Positions 24,344-38,033 of a stretch of DNA of 64,000 nt are shown piece after piece. Made by a program: the position numbers and the translations under genes. Below the pieces are notes generated by a model. It was not told where the DNA came from, ran no database searches, and worked only from the letters and a program-made list of their open reading frames with translations. Numbering within the stretch: position 1 is the first letter of the stretch; each line of letters starts with the position of its first letter. Origin of the DNA: Acanthopleura granulata (taxonomy: Eukaryota; Mollusca; Polyplacophora; Chitonida; Chitonidae); assembly GCA_016165875.1 (NCBI GenBank), contig JABBOT010000014.1:14013432-14077431 (forward strand). Direction: 5' to 3'.

Positions 24344-27300
24344 TCCTGTTTGGTGTGTGCAGTTTTGTCTCTCGTGGATATAACATACAGTCATGGATCT
24401 AGAGCTGTCATCGACATCTGCAACATGCGCAGATTCACAAAAGCAACGTTACTGAACCAAGTCAAGTGTGACGATGCTACAGAAATAACCAACGGTCTCT
24501 GGCTGGACCGTCAAGGATTACCAATCGTGCCTGTTGTGTAGTATTTCTAAGAATGGTGGTCAAAATGGACCAGGGCATTTTGTATATATCACAGTGTTGA
24601 TAAATGATTGACAAAGAAAATGCATTTATGACGAATACGTGACTGGAAGCAAGTGCTAACTCGCCTTTTAATCTATGCATAGGAAACAAGAAGCGTTTAT
24701 TTATTCAATGTGGTGTCTGCTCAAGTTACAATTCACCACGCGTCATCACCATCAATGGGCCGAGAAAACACGTCTATATACGCGCAGTTATTCTCTGTTC
24801 AATTTGGAGTGTGGGTAGCTGGAGTGTGAACATAAATGTACGCATTTACAAATGTTTTGGTCTGTAGCGCATGTGTAAAGCCGCATGTGGCATGGTTGAC
24901 GTACATGTTTGTGTAAATCTTCGACACCAGTGTGACCAGCTTGAAAGCAGCATGCTGACAAAAAGGCACGTCTCCGTCTTGAGCTTGTCCTCGACTAGCA
25001 TTGTGCGCGTGCAGTCTGTTCAGCAGAGTGTGACCTTGTGACCAGAAGAGGGCATGGGAGTCTGCCAAAGGAGCTGTCAACCTGCCCCTCAGCAATTGTC
25101 TGCATGGTGCGTTTCTTTTCCACCTAATAGTAATTGTACTAAGCTTACCAGGCAAAACATGTGTTCCCACAACAGGTCGTGTTATAACACGTCAGAGACA
25201 CCAAACCTGCGCGCAAAATCAATACCATGTAAACGTTTTGATAATACATATGATACCTTGCATTACTGTTACATGTGCTTTAAAATCCAGCCGTGAGCCA
25301 GCTCCCATTCCTTCACAGCAGCCCAGCTGGGCATGTGCTTGTCAACCAAGAACCATCTTTACCTTAAACTATGGCGCCGCCCTGACATTATATATTACTT
25401 TAGTCACAATATATCTTGCGCGTGTGTGCGACGACGCTTTCACTATTCCAGTCATAAACTACATATCTCTATTAAATCGAAGAGGTAGTATCCGCCTGTC
25501 TCCTGAAGCACAAATGCATTCGGCTGTTTCTATCAGTGCAGCTATTGGCGGCCGTGCAACATACATGGCCGCAGAAATAGTTTGCCATCATCGACCGTTG
25601 TACCGTGATATTCTGATAGTTGTCCGTGCTCGCCCTGCGGCTAAATCCTGCCTCTGCGAGGGCGGCAGGATGTCAGCAAAATTGGAGGTGTGTGAAATTT
25701 TTCACATGGTTCTGTACACCAGATGGGACCATGTTGAAAACCATAGGGATACACTGTATTTAGTTATCAGACCTGTATATAGGCTTTTCTGTCGTTTCAC
25801 TGGTTTTTGTGTTTGAGGAAATAAGACTGTGAATGAAGAAACAGTCCACTAGGAAATCAGACTAAGTGGTATAATACTTTTTCTCCAGAGGAGTCTTATC
25901 CCGCCATCATTACAAGTTAGTGCAATGAGTTACTTTCTAGTTTTCTCTAGTGACACTAATAGGGTTCTTCGGTAACGCTATCGCATGTAAGTACTGGCAG
26001 TCCAACAAAAAACCACTGCAGTAACAAGACAAACAACCCTGCAGTTTTGCATTCGAGTACCAGGCTTAGCGCTTACATATAAACCGGGCTGGGCACTGTA
26101 GCGCAGTGTTAAGGTTTTTCTCTGTATGTTAGAATATTTTTGTCGGTCTGAAAGGCAACTCTTAGGAGGTGGTATTCTCGCCGAAATTCACTTCGTTTTC
26201 AGGCCATTATATCCATGTGCGGTGAGGAAGGCGTTTATATAAAACTAGACGATGGTCTTCTTCCTGATTAGGAGTGGCACACGAGGTCTAACGATCGCCG
26301 ATGCCTTATGAACAAATCTTCGTGTACGTCGCTCATATTTTAGCTGGGAATTACTGATTTCCTTGTCATATTTCGGAATTGTATGTAGGAGTTGAACATG
26401 TACTTACTTGTGTAGAATCAAACCATGCGAAAATTATCGATCTACGTCGATATCAAATGCTTATTTTTTGCAAGCTTCTTTTCTCAATCCTACGCCGATG
26501 TTTGTGAAGAGCGTGTTGGCAAAATGTGCGAACGTGCTATTGGCAGTGTAACAATATGTATATTACGGTATTTTCTTACACCACTGCTTTGGTAATATTT
26601 CTTTGCTCAAGTCACTTGTTTACACTACAATTAATCAGTGCATACATTTTCGTATATTTTATACTCAAACTGTAAGGTGTTACGATGGCTTATTAAATTT
26701 GCCACGCGTAAAAGAACCCATAAGTCATAAAATTATTCCCCGAAGAGGAAAAATACATGTTTTTTATGGCTTCAAGTCCCTGTTCAACACATTTTTGAGA
26801 TTCATACTTTGGAGGTTGTAGGTTTTCCTGTTGTTTTTTATTTCATGTGTGTTTCCAGTGCAGTTTTACCGACCAAAGTTGTCTTTCTCTGGTGAAGCTA
26901 AATCTTTTGTGTACATACAAACATGTGTGATTGTATTTGTAACAAATTTGCCTTCCAAACACAACTTTATATATAATAATAGTATAATTAAATCTTTGTT
27001 AAGATCATCTGTTTCGCGTCCCTATTAGTATTTGTTGTCCGTTCTCCATATTGTGATATGGAGGAGCAATAAGCTACAGCTTATGGTTTACAGTAACCCG
27101 CTCTCAGCATACTGACACCGTGCCGACCAGCGCTCGGCCCAGGCCCTCGCGAGGAAGTACCAAGACAATCAATTTCAACTTCTAGATTAAGACTTAACAC
27201 GGCAACAATTCGTTCATGTCAATTTTAATATATTACAAACTTTACAAAATTCTCCATGTTTTAATCATTACAATATGATATAAAATATTGCGCAAGTGGC

Positions 27301-27360
27301 GTTGAGTCATAAGCATTCATTCTGTACTTTAAGACCCAGTAAGGGTATAGACATTATTCA
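24344..27360. other. Non-coding stretch, one unsupported long frame
   Basis: No gene can be supported. A frame of about 188 codons from an ATG near 25250 to 25816 is long by chance standards. It has no recognisable domain or splice context and includes a long low-information stretch, so it is left uncalled. Confidence 0.4.
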
Positions 27361-27364
27361 CTTG

Positions 27365-27545
27365 CTGGTCATCTGTGGAAATGTGAACAGATGAGCAGTA
27401 ATCCAACATAATATGTATGAAATGTGGACAGCTGAGCAGCAATCGACTGTGATATGTATGAAATGTGGACAGATGAACCGCAAGCGGCTATGATATGCTC
27501 ATCTGCCCACATTTCATTCATTTCATAGCTGCTTGCTGCAATCTA
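27365..27545. repeat. About 42-bp direct repeats ending in an inverted copy
   Basis: Three consecutive units of the form AATGTGGACAGATGA...GATATGTATG begin near 27380, 27421 and 27463. They are followed at once by a unit in the opposite orientation (CATCTGCCCACATTTCATTC), so the end can fold back. Another inverted unit lies at about 28113-28155. Confidence 0.75.
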
Positions 27546-30020
27546 AACTTAGAGGCAAATCTACTCCAACGTCGGGACTTCTAAGGTATCGTGTCGCCAT
27601 TTTTCTACCACATTTTTCTGGTTTCTGTATGTCGGCAACCACGCGTAGATTTGAAAAGTTATGAAACGGCACACGGACTCAAGGTAAGAACCGAAATGTG
27701 ATACTTATCCCGTATCCTGTTGGCAGAACATTATTCGTGAGCGACCTTGAAATGCATTAAATAATGTTTCGAACTGCTTTTCTCAGGGTTCTGTGTTGGT
27801 TACTTTTACAGAACGTTCGGGCTACAACAAGACATCTTCGAACGAAGGCTCTTTGTGGGCAGGCGTCTTGAATATTAATGACCTTACGTCAGAAATTATT
27901 TTTCAATTTGAAAAAATTTAGTAAGTTCAAAATAAATACTGCTTGCATGATTTAGCCATTCTTTCCCATTCGCAAAAGGAAATATTTTACTTTGATTGAA
28001 AATAAGACAGAGCCCACTTTGAGAGGAAAGATGGCCACTCAGCACACGCAAGTCTACATTCGGCCATTCTTGAGGTAAACCCGAAGAGAGGCGAAGTGGG
28101 TCACGCTTGCCGCTAGCTGCTCACCTGTCCACATTTCATACATATCATAACCGCCTCGTGATTTTGTTCTCTTTACTATTGTCCATGTCTCCTGGCCATA
28201 TTTTACCTCCTGGTGAAATGATGGATCTATTTGCTCATCGAGAAGGGCAGGCGGTAACCAACACCTCTTACACACAGTAGACGTTTCACAATCAAGTTGT
28301 AAATGCTAAAGTAATTCAATCCTCATGTCACACTTTGTCTTTGATTGTAAAGCGTTCATGATTAGTGTATGCTGTTTCGGTTTTCATCGTTTATGCCTTA
28401 CGATTTTATACACATCAGGTACAGACTGACATGACGAGATCACCCTGGTTTCAGCTAAAAGGAGAAAAAAGGAACGGACATTGAAAATTGTATCTACAAA
28501 TACCTTTATATATTTTGTGATTCTTTCACGGTGTTAAATTCAGGCAAATAATTGACTGCATGATGGTTTACGAACTACACGCTGACGAAGTATGTCGTTA
28601 GTGACCTCACAGCGGGCTCTTGTTGCTCTAAAACAGGTTAGATTTGCGTTTTCTGGATAGGCACACACTACATAATACACTGCACAGCAGCTTTATTCGG
28701 ATCTGTACAACAAAAAGGCTGTGTGAAATCATTGGTGATATAAATCTGATAGATAAGTTTGCAATACAATGAAAACATTTTAATGAAATTAAGGAAAAAA
28801 ACCTAAAAAAAGCAAAGGTATTTTCACATACACTTATGAATGATATTTTATTCTGAATGTGCACTTCGAGATCACTGATGCAGAATCCCGTCAACAGAGC
28901 TTCTCTTTTTCCCCATCCTGTATGGTAGCACAGCAGATCATCATGGGGGTATTGTAAGCTGAACTCATTTCCGACAAACGGCTCCAATAATACAAATCAT
29001 GTAATGGCCGGTTTGTGTAAATTTGTCAAAATTGCAGATTTCATTACTCTAAAGAGCTCCGCGGTAATTTACTATGATCCACCTAAGTATATTAAACAAC
29101 CATTCTTTTCATTATATCTACAAATGAACAAAAATTAATTACCAGTACCAACAAAACTTTAACAAATGAGATCTTGGACCCCAGTAGTATAGTTTCGCCA
29201 GCTAGTATCCCGATCAAAAGACATTTCAAGGAAGCGTTTACTTATCATGGGTCCGTTAACTCCAATTATCGTGACTATGTCCCAAAACAGAGGCAAGCGT
29301 TTAGCTAGTTTTGATTTCCGAGGGTTTTCTTTCCACTCGGAGGTACCGATAACACAGCCTGTCCCAACAGTTAAAGTCGGCGAAAGACTTGCGATGTTAT
29401 GGGCTATCTAAATGCATATTTGTTACAGTGGAATCCGGATCATTTGGGACATGTTACATACACGACACCACCTTGTAGCAGTTGGCAATCGTCCAAAGTC
29501 ATAAGGCAAATAGGAGATAATAGGGTATGGGGCAGCAGCTGGTGTGACGTATTCTGTTCTGAGCAATCTAATCATGCACGTTGAAATTTCTTCTTGATCT
29601 ATAGTTTAGTTTTAGTGACGTCATAACACCCTACCGGCAAACAGCCTACTATTCATGGAAACTCAGCAAATGATTTAAGTTAGCAAGTTCTAACTTGCCG
29701 GATTGTTTGAGTTGGTCGACATCGCTTAGTGTATTATTTTAGTACGCCACTGTTGATTGTTGATTGTAGATTAGACGGCATCACGTACTGTAAAATTTAA
29801 AAAACTTTCACCAGACGTTTTCGAAACAGCCACAAAATACCCCTCTACATTCTCCTGCCAGTTTAACAGTTTACTGTGAGAAAGAAAAGGACGAAAACAC
29901 GAAAGAAATCTCACAACAGATGGAAGAAAGAGGCAGAATGCAGTTCAGTCAAGAAATGTGTTCTTCTAAACCCTAAAGATAGGCCGGGAAAGTGAAGTCT
30001 GCACACCTCAGGTCACACAT
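27546..30020. other. Non-coding stretch
   Basis: No supported exon or known mobile element. It holds one stray inverted unit (28113-28155) of the repeat listed just upstream. Confidence 0.45.
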
Positions 30021-30778
30021 TAAGCCTTGTGGATGGAGACATGAACTCATACCCAGTGGAGATTCTACCTAAGCCTTGATCCAGGCCAATCGGAGTTTCT
30101 ACCGAAGAATTGTGGATGTCAACATGAACCCATTCCCAATGATGGACCTACCTAACCTTTGTGGAAGAAGACATGAACCCATACTTGGTGGGGATTCTTC
30201 CTAAGCCTGGTGGATGCAGTTATGAACCCATACCCGTTGGAGATTTTACCTAAGTCTTGTGGATGTAGATATGAACCCATGCCTAGTCAGGGATCTACCA
30301 AAGCCTTTTGGAAGAAGACATGAACCCTTGCCCACTGAGGGCTTCCTGGATGCAAACATGAACTCATACCCAGTGGGGATTCTGCCTAAGCCTGGTGGAT
30401 GCAGACATGGACCCATGCCCAGTGTGGATCCTACCTAAGCCTTGTGGATGCAGCTATGAACCCATATCTAGTAAAGTTTCTGCACTAAGCCTGGTGGATG
30501 CAGATATGAACCGATACCTAGTGAGGATGCTATCTAAGCCTTGATGATGCACACATGAACCCATGCCCAGTGTGGATCCTACCTAAGTCTTGTGAATGCA
30601 GACATGAACCCAGATTCAGTGGGGATTCTGCCTAAGCCTTGTGGATGCAGATATGAACCCATATCCAGTGGGGATTCCACCTAAGGCTTATGGATGCAAA
30701 CATGAACCCATGCCCGGTGGGGATTCTGTCTAAGTTTTTTGGATACAGACATGGACCCATGCCCAGAGAGGATTCTGC
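30021..30778. repeat. 49-bp minisatellite, about 16 diverged units
   Basis: About 16 units of a 49-bp sequence beginning TAAGCCTTGTGGATGCAGAC and continuing ATGAACCCATGCCCAGTG. Two units are shortened (about 30090 and 30345). Divergence between neighbours is considerable, so this is an old array. It carries no long open frame. Confidence 0.95.
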
Positions 30779-33335
30779 AGACAATTCCACAAACAAAAAA
30801 TTTGCCTGACACTTAACTGCTGGCTAAATTCCACGATCCTGAACTAGACATACAGGATGCAACTCATGGGAAAAACAGCAGAGCTCTGGAACTCGGCCAA
30901 TCAGGACTATGAAGGACACCAACAATTGGAGAAATTGTTGTTGGTGTTGCAGTGAAAGTCTCACGTGTACAGAGTGGTTTTTAACATGAGGTCGGCAAGC
31001 TGTTTAAATAATTTGAAACTGGATGTCGAGAGCGCCACCCAGGGACAAGTAACTGCCGACTAGATATCGGACTGAGCCCTACGAGCAAAGGAAACAAAGA
31101 GTGTTATCTCCCCTTGTCCGTGATATTCAACTTCTCCGATCCAAGTCAGAGGTAAAACTTGGGGAATATGTCATTTCAGACCGGGAACACACTCTGGACA
31201 AAACTATGAATATTGTGGTAAATCAGGTGGATTATTTACGAATACCTGGAGGAGACTCTTTTTCAACGCGTGAAAAAAAATTCTTTTACTCCTTGTTGTC
31301 ACAGTTAGGAGAAAGATATTCTATTTGAAAGCTCAGAAGAGATAATTTTTTTACTCATAATTGCATAATAGATAAAACTAAATGAGATTTATTGGCCTTC
31401 GTAAGTCAATCTTGCCCTGTTTACATCGCACAAACTGTCATTACACCTGCCATAGGTGCTGCCTCCATATGCAAAATGTTTTTGATTGGCTCTTTAAGTC
31501 GGGACCGTCGGGCCCCGTTTCACTTAACCTATAAAAAGTAAGCGATTTCAACCCAAGGTCCACTATATACACATTCTTCGTAGTAATCATTCAGAGAGTA
31601 ACAATTAATAAAAATGTTCTCTTTTTGAAGTTCAAAAAAAAAAAAATTTCCCCATAACTATGACAATTAAGAGTAAAAAAAATTTCCTTTTTTCTGAACT
31701 TCGAAAAGAGACTTTTTTTTACACTAACTGTTATGACTAGGAGTAAAGCCACTATTTTTTTTTTGTCTTTTGGCGTTAAAAAGACAATTTCTTTCCTCCA
31801 TAATGTTGTCGTTTTTGTATTGAAAACAAAATATGGCATGTCTCTTTAACGGTTCCTTAGCTATGTTTTTGTCGCCAGATATAATTTTGTTATTAACAAA
31901 GAGTTCATGTGTGCGGGTCTTTGTTTTTCACTCAAGGACAGATTTCATTACCTTCCAAAATGTCATCGGGCGGAATGCCTAATTTAAGTCGAATAAGGGA
32001 GGTATATAGCTTATTCCAATTATAACTTCGAGATTGTACCGCAGTTGACATGCATAAAATTGGAGTAAGTGAAACTGTAGTATTATAACGTTTATCCCTG
32101 CGGTATGAATACGCCAGATGTGTTTATGTAAGTTATACCTGCTGGGGGTAGGTTTAAAGAGTGGAATAGGGCCGATAACAATATTGTAGTCGACAGTGTC
32201 GTCAAATTTGTATTTCTTTGAGGGATGCTGCTTGGTTCCAAATGATGTTGAAATAATTCTGTGAAAATTCTCATGAAAACCTGTTAGCGACAAATCTCTC
32301 GGCGAAGTCTTTATTTCCGCATTAGTGTGTGGAAGCACACACTGATCGCGACAAGTACTGTATACATACATTTATTTTATGACTGTTTTACACCGTGTTA
32401 AAGAACATTCCACTTGTACCTTACATTGGTCAGGTTTGTTGGTACAGGAAAGCGGAGTGCACAAACTATCTTTGGTAAATGTTGATCTTTCCCTTGTGTG
32501 GCATACAGAGATGCACATAGCGGTGAAACAGAAGACGTCTTCAACGAACGTTCAACCCAGTAAACCGCTTTATTTTTAATCATAAAACTGTTCCATAAAA
32601 ATGCAGTGAGAAAAGAGAATGTATAAATCCTACGACGAAGCCCGGGACAGAGTCGGAATCTCGTGTGTCCTTCATATAGCGAGAGAAATGTGTTAAACTG
32701 TCGCCCACGACTGGCTCCTCACATGCTAAACTTCATTGTTGTTCAGATCAGATGGGTGTGTTAAGGACATCTGACAAAAGATTTTTTCTCCACCTGCGCT
32801 CCAGTACCACAGAATAACACTACACCGTGAAATTATCTTATTCTCCGTACATGTAGTTAGGCCGTGAATAAATTATATATTGCCTGCGTGTATACCAATT
32901 TTCCTCCACCAGAAAAGACTAAGAATTCTAAGTAATCTAAACCACGGTATAATTACTGCTCTCTTTAGGCATTCGGCCCTTCGTTTCCACATTGAGGTCG
33001 GACAATTTTCAGTTTTACTGAGTCGGTGTATTTCCTAATCGCTTTAAGGAGATTGCGTACTGCCCCATTTGCTTCCCGTCTTGTTAAGCAGAAATGATAG
33101 TTGTCATGATCCAATTTGGTGTGTGTAAATTGTTTGAATCATCTGTTTCCAATTCGAAACTTGCGTCGGGCGTCGTTTGTAATCCGAGGTTTATACTTTA
33201 GCCTTATGGTAACTTGTTTTCTGATAGTATGAGCGCGACACCGAAGAAATAATTCGGTCCACGCATGGCATAAACTTCGTCGTCAACAGTCCAAAATGTC
33301 TATAATTACTCCAAACGGTGTACTTTTAACAGCAT
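30779..33335. other. Non-coding stretch with a hairpin
   Basis: No gene was recognised. It contains the inverted repeat at 31618-31711 listed separately, and several poly-A/T runs. Confidence 0.45.
31618..31711. repeat. Imperfect inverted repeat in A/T-rich sequence
   Basis: The left arm TCTCTTTTTGAAGTTCA plus A-run (31618-31641) pairs with the right arm T-run plus CTGAACTTCGAAAAGAGA (31688-31711), with only one or two mismatches and a loop of about 46 bases. Confidence 0.8.
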
Positions 33336-33339
33336 TATC

Positions 33340-33535
33340 GTTATAACAGATCACACTTTCTGGATATAGCACAGGTTTTATTTCTGAAAATTGGCAGAGA
33401 ACACTCCGGGTTTCGAACCAGAGAAATCAGCACCAAATCGCCAGCAATACATGTCAACTGCCTAGACCACGCGATCAACAATCCTTCTACAAAAATAGTA
33501 GGTAGCTGACTGGCCGACCTTACCGGGAACATGCA
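33340..33535 (-). repeat. tRNA-like SINE of a second family, copy 1
   Basis: On the minus strand it has a B-box-like GGTTCGAAACC and, on the 5' side, an A-box-like CGCGTGGTCTAGGCAGTTGA, spaced as in a Leu/Ser-type tRNA. It is closely similar to copy 2 about 265 bases further on. Confidence 0.7.
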
Positions 33536-33604
33536 TTACCTCTCTGGCGATCAGAAATTACACAGCTCTCTCAGATTGGCAGATATTATTTTAAAAGTCA
33601 ATTT

Positions 33605-33885
33605 AAGTAACAGTATTGTCGTTATTAGAGATTACACTTTCACGATATAGCACAGGTTTTAGTGCTGAAAATTGGCCGAAACCTCTCCAGGTTTCGAACC
33701 AGGTACTTCAGAGTGAGACACCAAATCGCCAGCAATACATGTTAACCGTCTAAACTACTCGACCAACCAACAGTCGACACAATTATGAAGTTAACTGACT
33801 GGTAGACTTTACCGCGAACATGCGAACACTGACCGGTAATGTCTACCAGCCGGTTACCTTCTATTTTTGTAGAAGGCTGGTAAAA
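33605..33885 (-). repeat. tRNA-like SINE of a second family, copy 2 with an inverted end
   Basis: Minus strand: GGTCGAGTAGTTTAGACGGT (A-box region) and CCTGGTTCGAAACCTGGAG (B box) are Leu-tRNA-like. After about 33830 part of the element repeats in the opposite orientation (CTATTTTTGTAGAAGG near 33862 is the complement of CCTTCTACAAAAATAG in copy 1). Confidence 0.7.
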
Positions 33886-35140
33886 ATGGGCAAGGATGCA
33901 AGAAAACGAGCTCATCAGTGCGATTTTTGGTTATCGGTAAGTACGCATGTACGTTAGGGATCTTCTGTGCAACTTATGATGGCTGCGTGGCTTACTCTGG
34001 AAGATATGTAAAACCCCTCAATCAGAAGATGAACATTTAAGAACAAGAAACACATTGTAACTCTCGAGGTGCTTACGTGCCACTCGAGGAAGCGAGAGTT
34101 ACATTACTGCAACAAGGTTAGAATCCAGTTGATTCCTTTTCATTTCCTTATTACTGTATTCCTATTACTATTCCCATTACGACATGTGCATGCAAGGCAT
34201 CCAGGGTCTATCCCCAAAATTGCTGTCTCCAGCGGCTATATTTTGTACAATGTTTTTGTTCGTTACAGTACTTAAAGCCTTGATTCTTGGTTTCCGGTAT
34301 CGCTGTAAGGAATGTAACGAATTGAATTATTCTTGAGATCGAAGTAACTTTTCTTTATTTTTCTATCTCAAGAAAATTACTCCTTCCCACTGCACCACTG
34401 TGGAACGGTCTGCCATCTAGATGCAAGGGGTTCTTTTTCCATTGCCTAAAACTGTTGCGATTTCATAAAAAAAGCCCCTTAGGTACCGGTATTTTGCAAC
34501 TCACAAAATTTACTCCCATCATGATGCTTCAGTGTTAGCCATTACTCCAAACTATTGCCTTTTTACTGGAAATACTTAGTATACCGGTATTAAACTCAAT
34601 TTCTCCTCTTTAGCTCTCCATGAAGAAAATTTGTTGGCTTAGTGTAGGAATTTAAAATATAACATATATATAATGTAAAAAGGTCAAAGAAAAGAGCTAA
34701 TGACGTGTAGGTTATGTCTGAATACAACCTACATCCTCACACAGAAGCGGCAATTGGAGAATCCCAGTAAAAATTAAAATGAGAATAAAAACAAGTCACT
34801 GATCTGTCATGCCTTTGCTGCAGATTCTGCAATTGGCAAGTATACAGATGGAAAACCGGTCTCTCATCTGGCTGGTCCATACTCTGACTTGCCTTCTGGT
34901 TCTCAACGAGCTTAGCTCTATACTACATACATGAATAATCATCTACATAGGAGTTGTACTAATCACATGCACTGGTATAAAGTTCAGTTTCCATGAGTTG
35001 GAGTTTCTATCTCTCATTACATACCGATATTTGATACTCTGATAATTCATTAGTTTGCCGAAATGGCAGATGCCAGGTGCCTCAGATACCGCTGAATGAG
35101 AAGGAAAACTATTTAGTTATAGCTGAATAACAAGGTTACA
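33886..35140. other. Non-coding stretch, nothing recognised
   Basis: No coding exon, element or tandem array was seen. Confidence 0.5.
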
Positions 35141-35144
35141 CAAG

Positions 35145-35412
35145 TGCTTATAACCTACTAGCACAGTGCAATGACTCCAGGGCCTCAACCCAGTGAAGAG
35201 GCCATGAGTTCAAGTCCGGCTCCTGCCAGTTTCCTTTCTGGTGAAACATGTAGAAAAGTCTGCCAGCAACCTGCGGTTGGCACTGAGTTCCCCAAGGCTC
35301 TGCCAGGTTTCCCCCTGTCACAATGCTGGACGCCGACGTGTAATAAGTGAAATATTCTTGAGTTGGCCGATACGGTACTTGTAAAACACTGATCAAATAG
35401 AAAAATGAATAA
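35145..35412 (+). repeat. SINE copy, near full length
   Basis: A CAGTGCAATGACTCCAGGGC head and a B-box-like GAGTTCAAGTCCGGC. Then GTCTGCCAGCAACCTGCGGT, and finally TAAGTGAAATATTCTTGAGT and CACTGATCAAATAG. It has the same organisation as the SINE at 162-441, with a poor tail. Confidence 0.82.
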
Positions 35413-36480
35413 TGAATTTACTTACCCTTAACAAAAGAAAGGGGTATTATAAGAGTAAGGAGTAAGTGCCAATAAATAAGTTCTTGGACCCGTACTTTAC
35501 ACAACTCATGTAATGCATTCGCCCCTAGACTTTACCTATTTCACATCAGCATGCTAAGACACAAACGCTTTGCCGTTGGGCTAGCTTCTTAATTTGGTGT
35601 GAAAATTATCACATACTCTACTGCCTACATGTATGTTGGTAGTACAGCAATTCCATTGGTCAAAAACAGCTTCTGGATTCCGAGACAGAAGAGAGCATAT
35701 ACATCTGGCAAGTTGCCAACGGCCGTTTTAACAGTGACAACATATACACCCCTGTTAAAAATAGCACCCCTATGGGATTTCAGAAATTATGTTTTGCGAC
35801 TCTCCATACGCTGTAGTAGGACATTACAATGCAAAAGTCTATTGGGATGTCATGAATAGAGCGGAGAATGTCACGGAGTTTAACGTCACATGTTAAATGT
35901 CAATATTAAGCAGTTGTTTCAACACTATCTTTTTAACTACATTGACCCATTTTCTTTTCACTGGAAATTGTAATTCTGGTTGATACTGTGTAGATAATAA
36001 AACATTTATCGATTTCCAATTTGGTTGGTATATATATATAAATATGTGGTATGTCCTCGATATTGTTTCCTTAGATTCAGAAATCCATGTATCAACCTCA
36101 AAAATAAATAAATAAATAACTTATATCATAGCAATCCGCTTTGTGGCTTGACCAAACCAGAGTGCCCGGCATAAACCACCAGCATTTGACAGTTGCGGAC
36201 AATCATTCCCACATGTGACATCTAATGAGCCTGAACAACATGGGGTGTTGCACAGCGTGCCATGAATTACTCAACTCCCAGAACTTCCAATTCAGGAGGA
36301 AATGTCAGGAGGAAACCGGTACTTTCAGTTCAGTCGGGGTTTCCAATGACGTGGCAGTGGCAAATCAGGTAGCATGCTGACTGTTCACCAGCCATACCGG
36401 TTCTGGGGATGTAAATCTCACTGATTGTGTCAGGCCTCAAAAAAAAAACAAAAAAACAAAAAAACAACCCAACGGAAAAA
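35413..36480. other. Non-coding stretch downstream of the zinc-finger gene
   Basis: No gene was recognised. A short TA tract lies near 36031 and an AAATAAATAAATAAAT run near 36100, the latter perhaps a SINE tail. Confidence 0.45.
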
Positions 36481-36503
36481 CCATGCAAACTGTACATATC
36501 ATC

Positions 36504-36509
36504 TTTATT
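36504..36509 (-). terminator. Candidate polyadenylation signal
   Basis: AATAAA on the minus strand, in CTAATAAAGATG. It is the first canonical hexamer I noticed downstream of the terminal exon at 38034-38129 and would give a 3' untranslated region of about 1.5 kb. The hexamer was read directly; its use is inferred. Confidence 0.35.
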
Positions 36510-38033
36510 AGAATACAATGAAAACACACACAAGGTAAATGTTAAGGTTAGGTAATGTGCGAAGAGATATGTTACTGATAAGCCTAGGCATAACAATGCA
36601 CACAGAGGTTTGTGCAAGAAAATTCATGTATACTGGCAAAGAAGCATCTGTTAAGAACTGCACGAGATTCCATTACATGAACCGTTGTACATGTAGTATA
36701 ACTGCCCTTCTTTTCTTGTAAACAAGCTACAATGTACCTCAGGCCTACTGAAATCTGTACTCTGCTGGTCTGCCTGTGGCAGTTGATTGTCAGAATTTAG
36801 AAAATGCTGGCAGAGGAATCAAGGTGTTATTCTTTCATTTAAATACCTAAAATGTAGTTTCCTTTAATCTTCACAACTCTGTACAATGACTGTGGAAACT
36901 ATAATGACTGTGTTAATCTTATGTATGAGCCCAGTCCCAGTTAATGTAAGACAGACATGCCTGACACTATAGAATACCCTGCCGTACCTATACCTCTGGT
37001 GTTAATGATAATAGCATGACACACCTCTGAGATCCGATGCCCATGTTCCCAGCCTTGCTTCCACATTAACCGCTCTGAATCGTTATATATATTCACTAAC
37101 CTGGAACTCAGAACAAGGTGAAAGCTGTATGCGACAAAATCAGGGTATTGAAATAATTCTGAATTGACATTTTAATTGCATACATCTTCCTGGTTTCAAT
37201 CCGAACTTTCCAAGAGTGTATCTTTTTCTGGATGATGCGTAATGAAGCCAACGCGATTAAAAAATAAGTTAGCAAAGTTGATGCACTGGACACATTTATA
37301 TCAATTGTGACATTATATGGTTCTCGTCATTTATGAATAACAAGGCTATAACAAAGTCAGATTTACTGTAGGCTGAAAGGAAATATTTTTGTAGCACACA
37401 GCTTTGACATTTTGATGACAGCACACTAAAAAAAACCAAGTTCCAGGTTAATAAATGGAAGAAAACAGATCTGTATTTGTGACAGTTACTCTGGGAAAAA
37501 TGAAACAGATCTCAGATCCTGTTCCAAACTTGACAAGAATCATGTAACTGTTGAGAGTACATGCAGCTGATACATACACATGTATGCGGCATTCTGGGTC
37601 TGATTTTCTGACATTTCGCAACTGGCCACTTGGAGATAACTCTTCTTTTGTTTTCTAGTTCTTGCAGTTCCACATCCTGGTGAACTACTAAAATAATGTT
37701 TGCTACACTGTCACATTTTTAATAAAAACACAGGGCAAGATATTCATGCAAGAACAAATGAATTCACAATGCCCTCTACATACCAAAATGCTAAGCACAT
37801 TAATAACATATAAATTCATAAGGCATTTAATACCACAATTTTGAGGAAACAATTTGAACATATATTACATCATTGTAAAAAGAAAAAAAAAGAAAGAAAA
37901 ACATTCAGTATTTTCAGATGACTTAGACACAAGTGAGCACAAAAAGCCCACTGGCACCTGTTAGCACCATCACGGGTGCTTCTGTGATCTTTGGATGAAG
38001 TCTACGGTGTTAAGCCCAGAAGTACTGGGAAGA

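Noticed and set aside
25250..25816. Plus-strand frame of about 188 codons
   Set aside because: Long, but with no recognisable domain, no good splice sites and irregular composition. Homology or transcript support would be needed to call it.
30021..30778. CRISPR-like array
   Set aside because: Units are contiguous with no unique spacers, and the DNA is animal, not prokaryotic.
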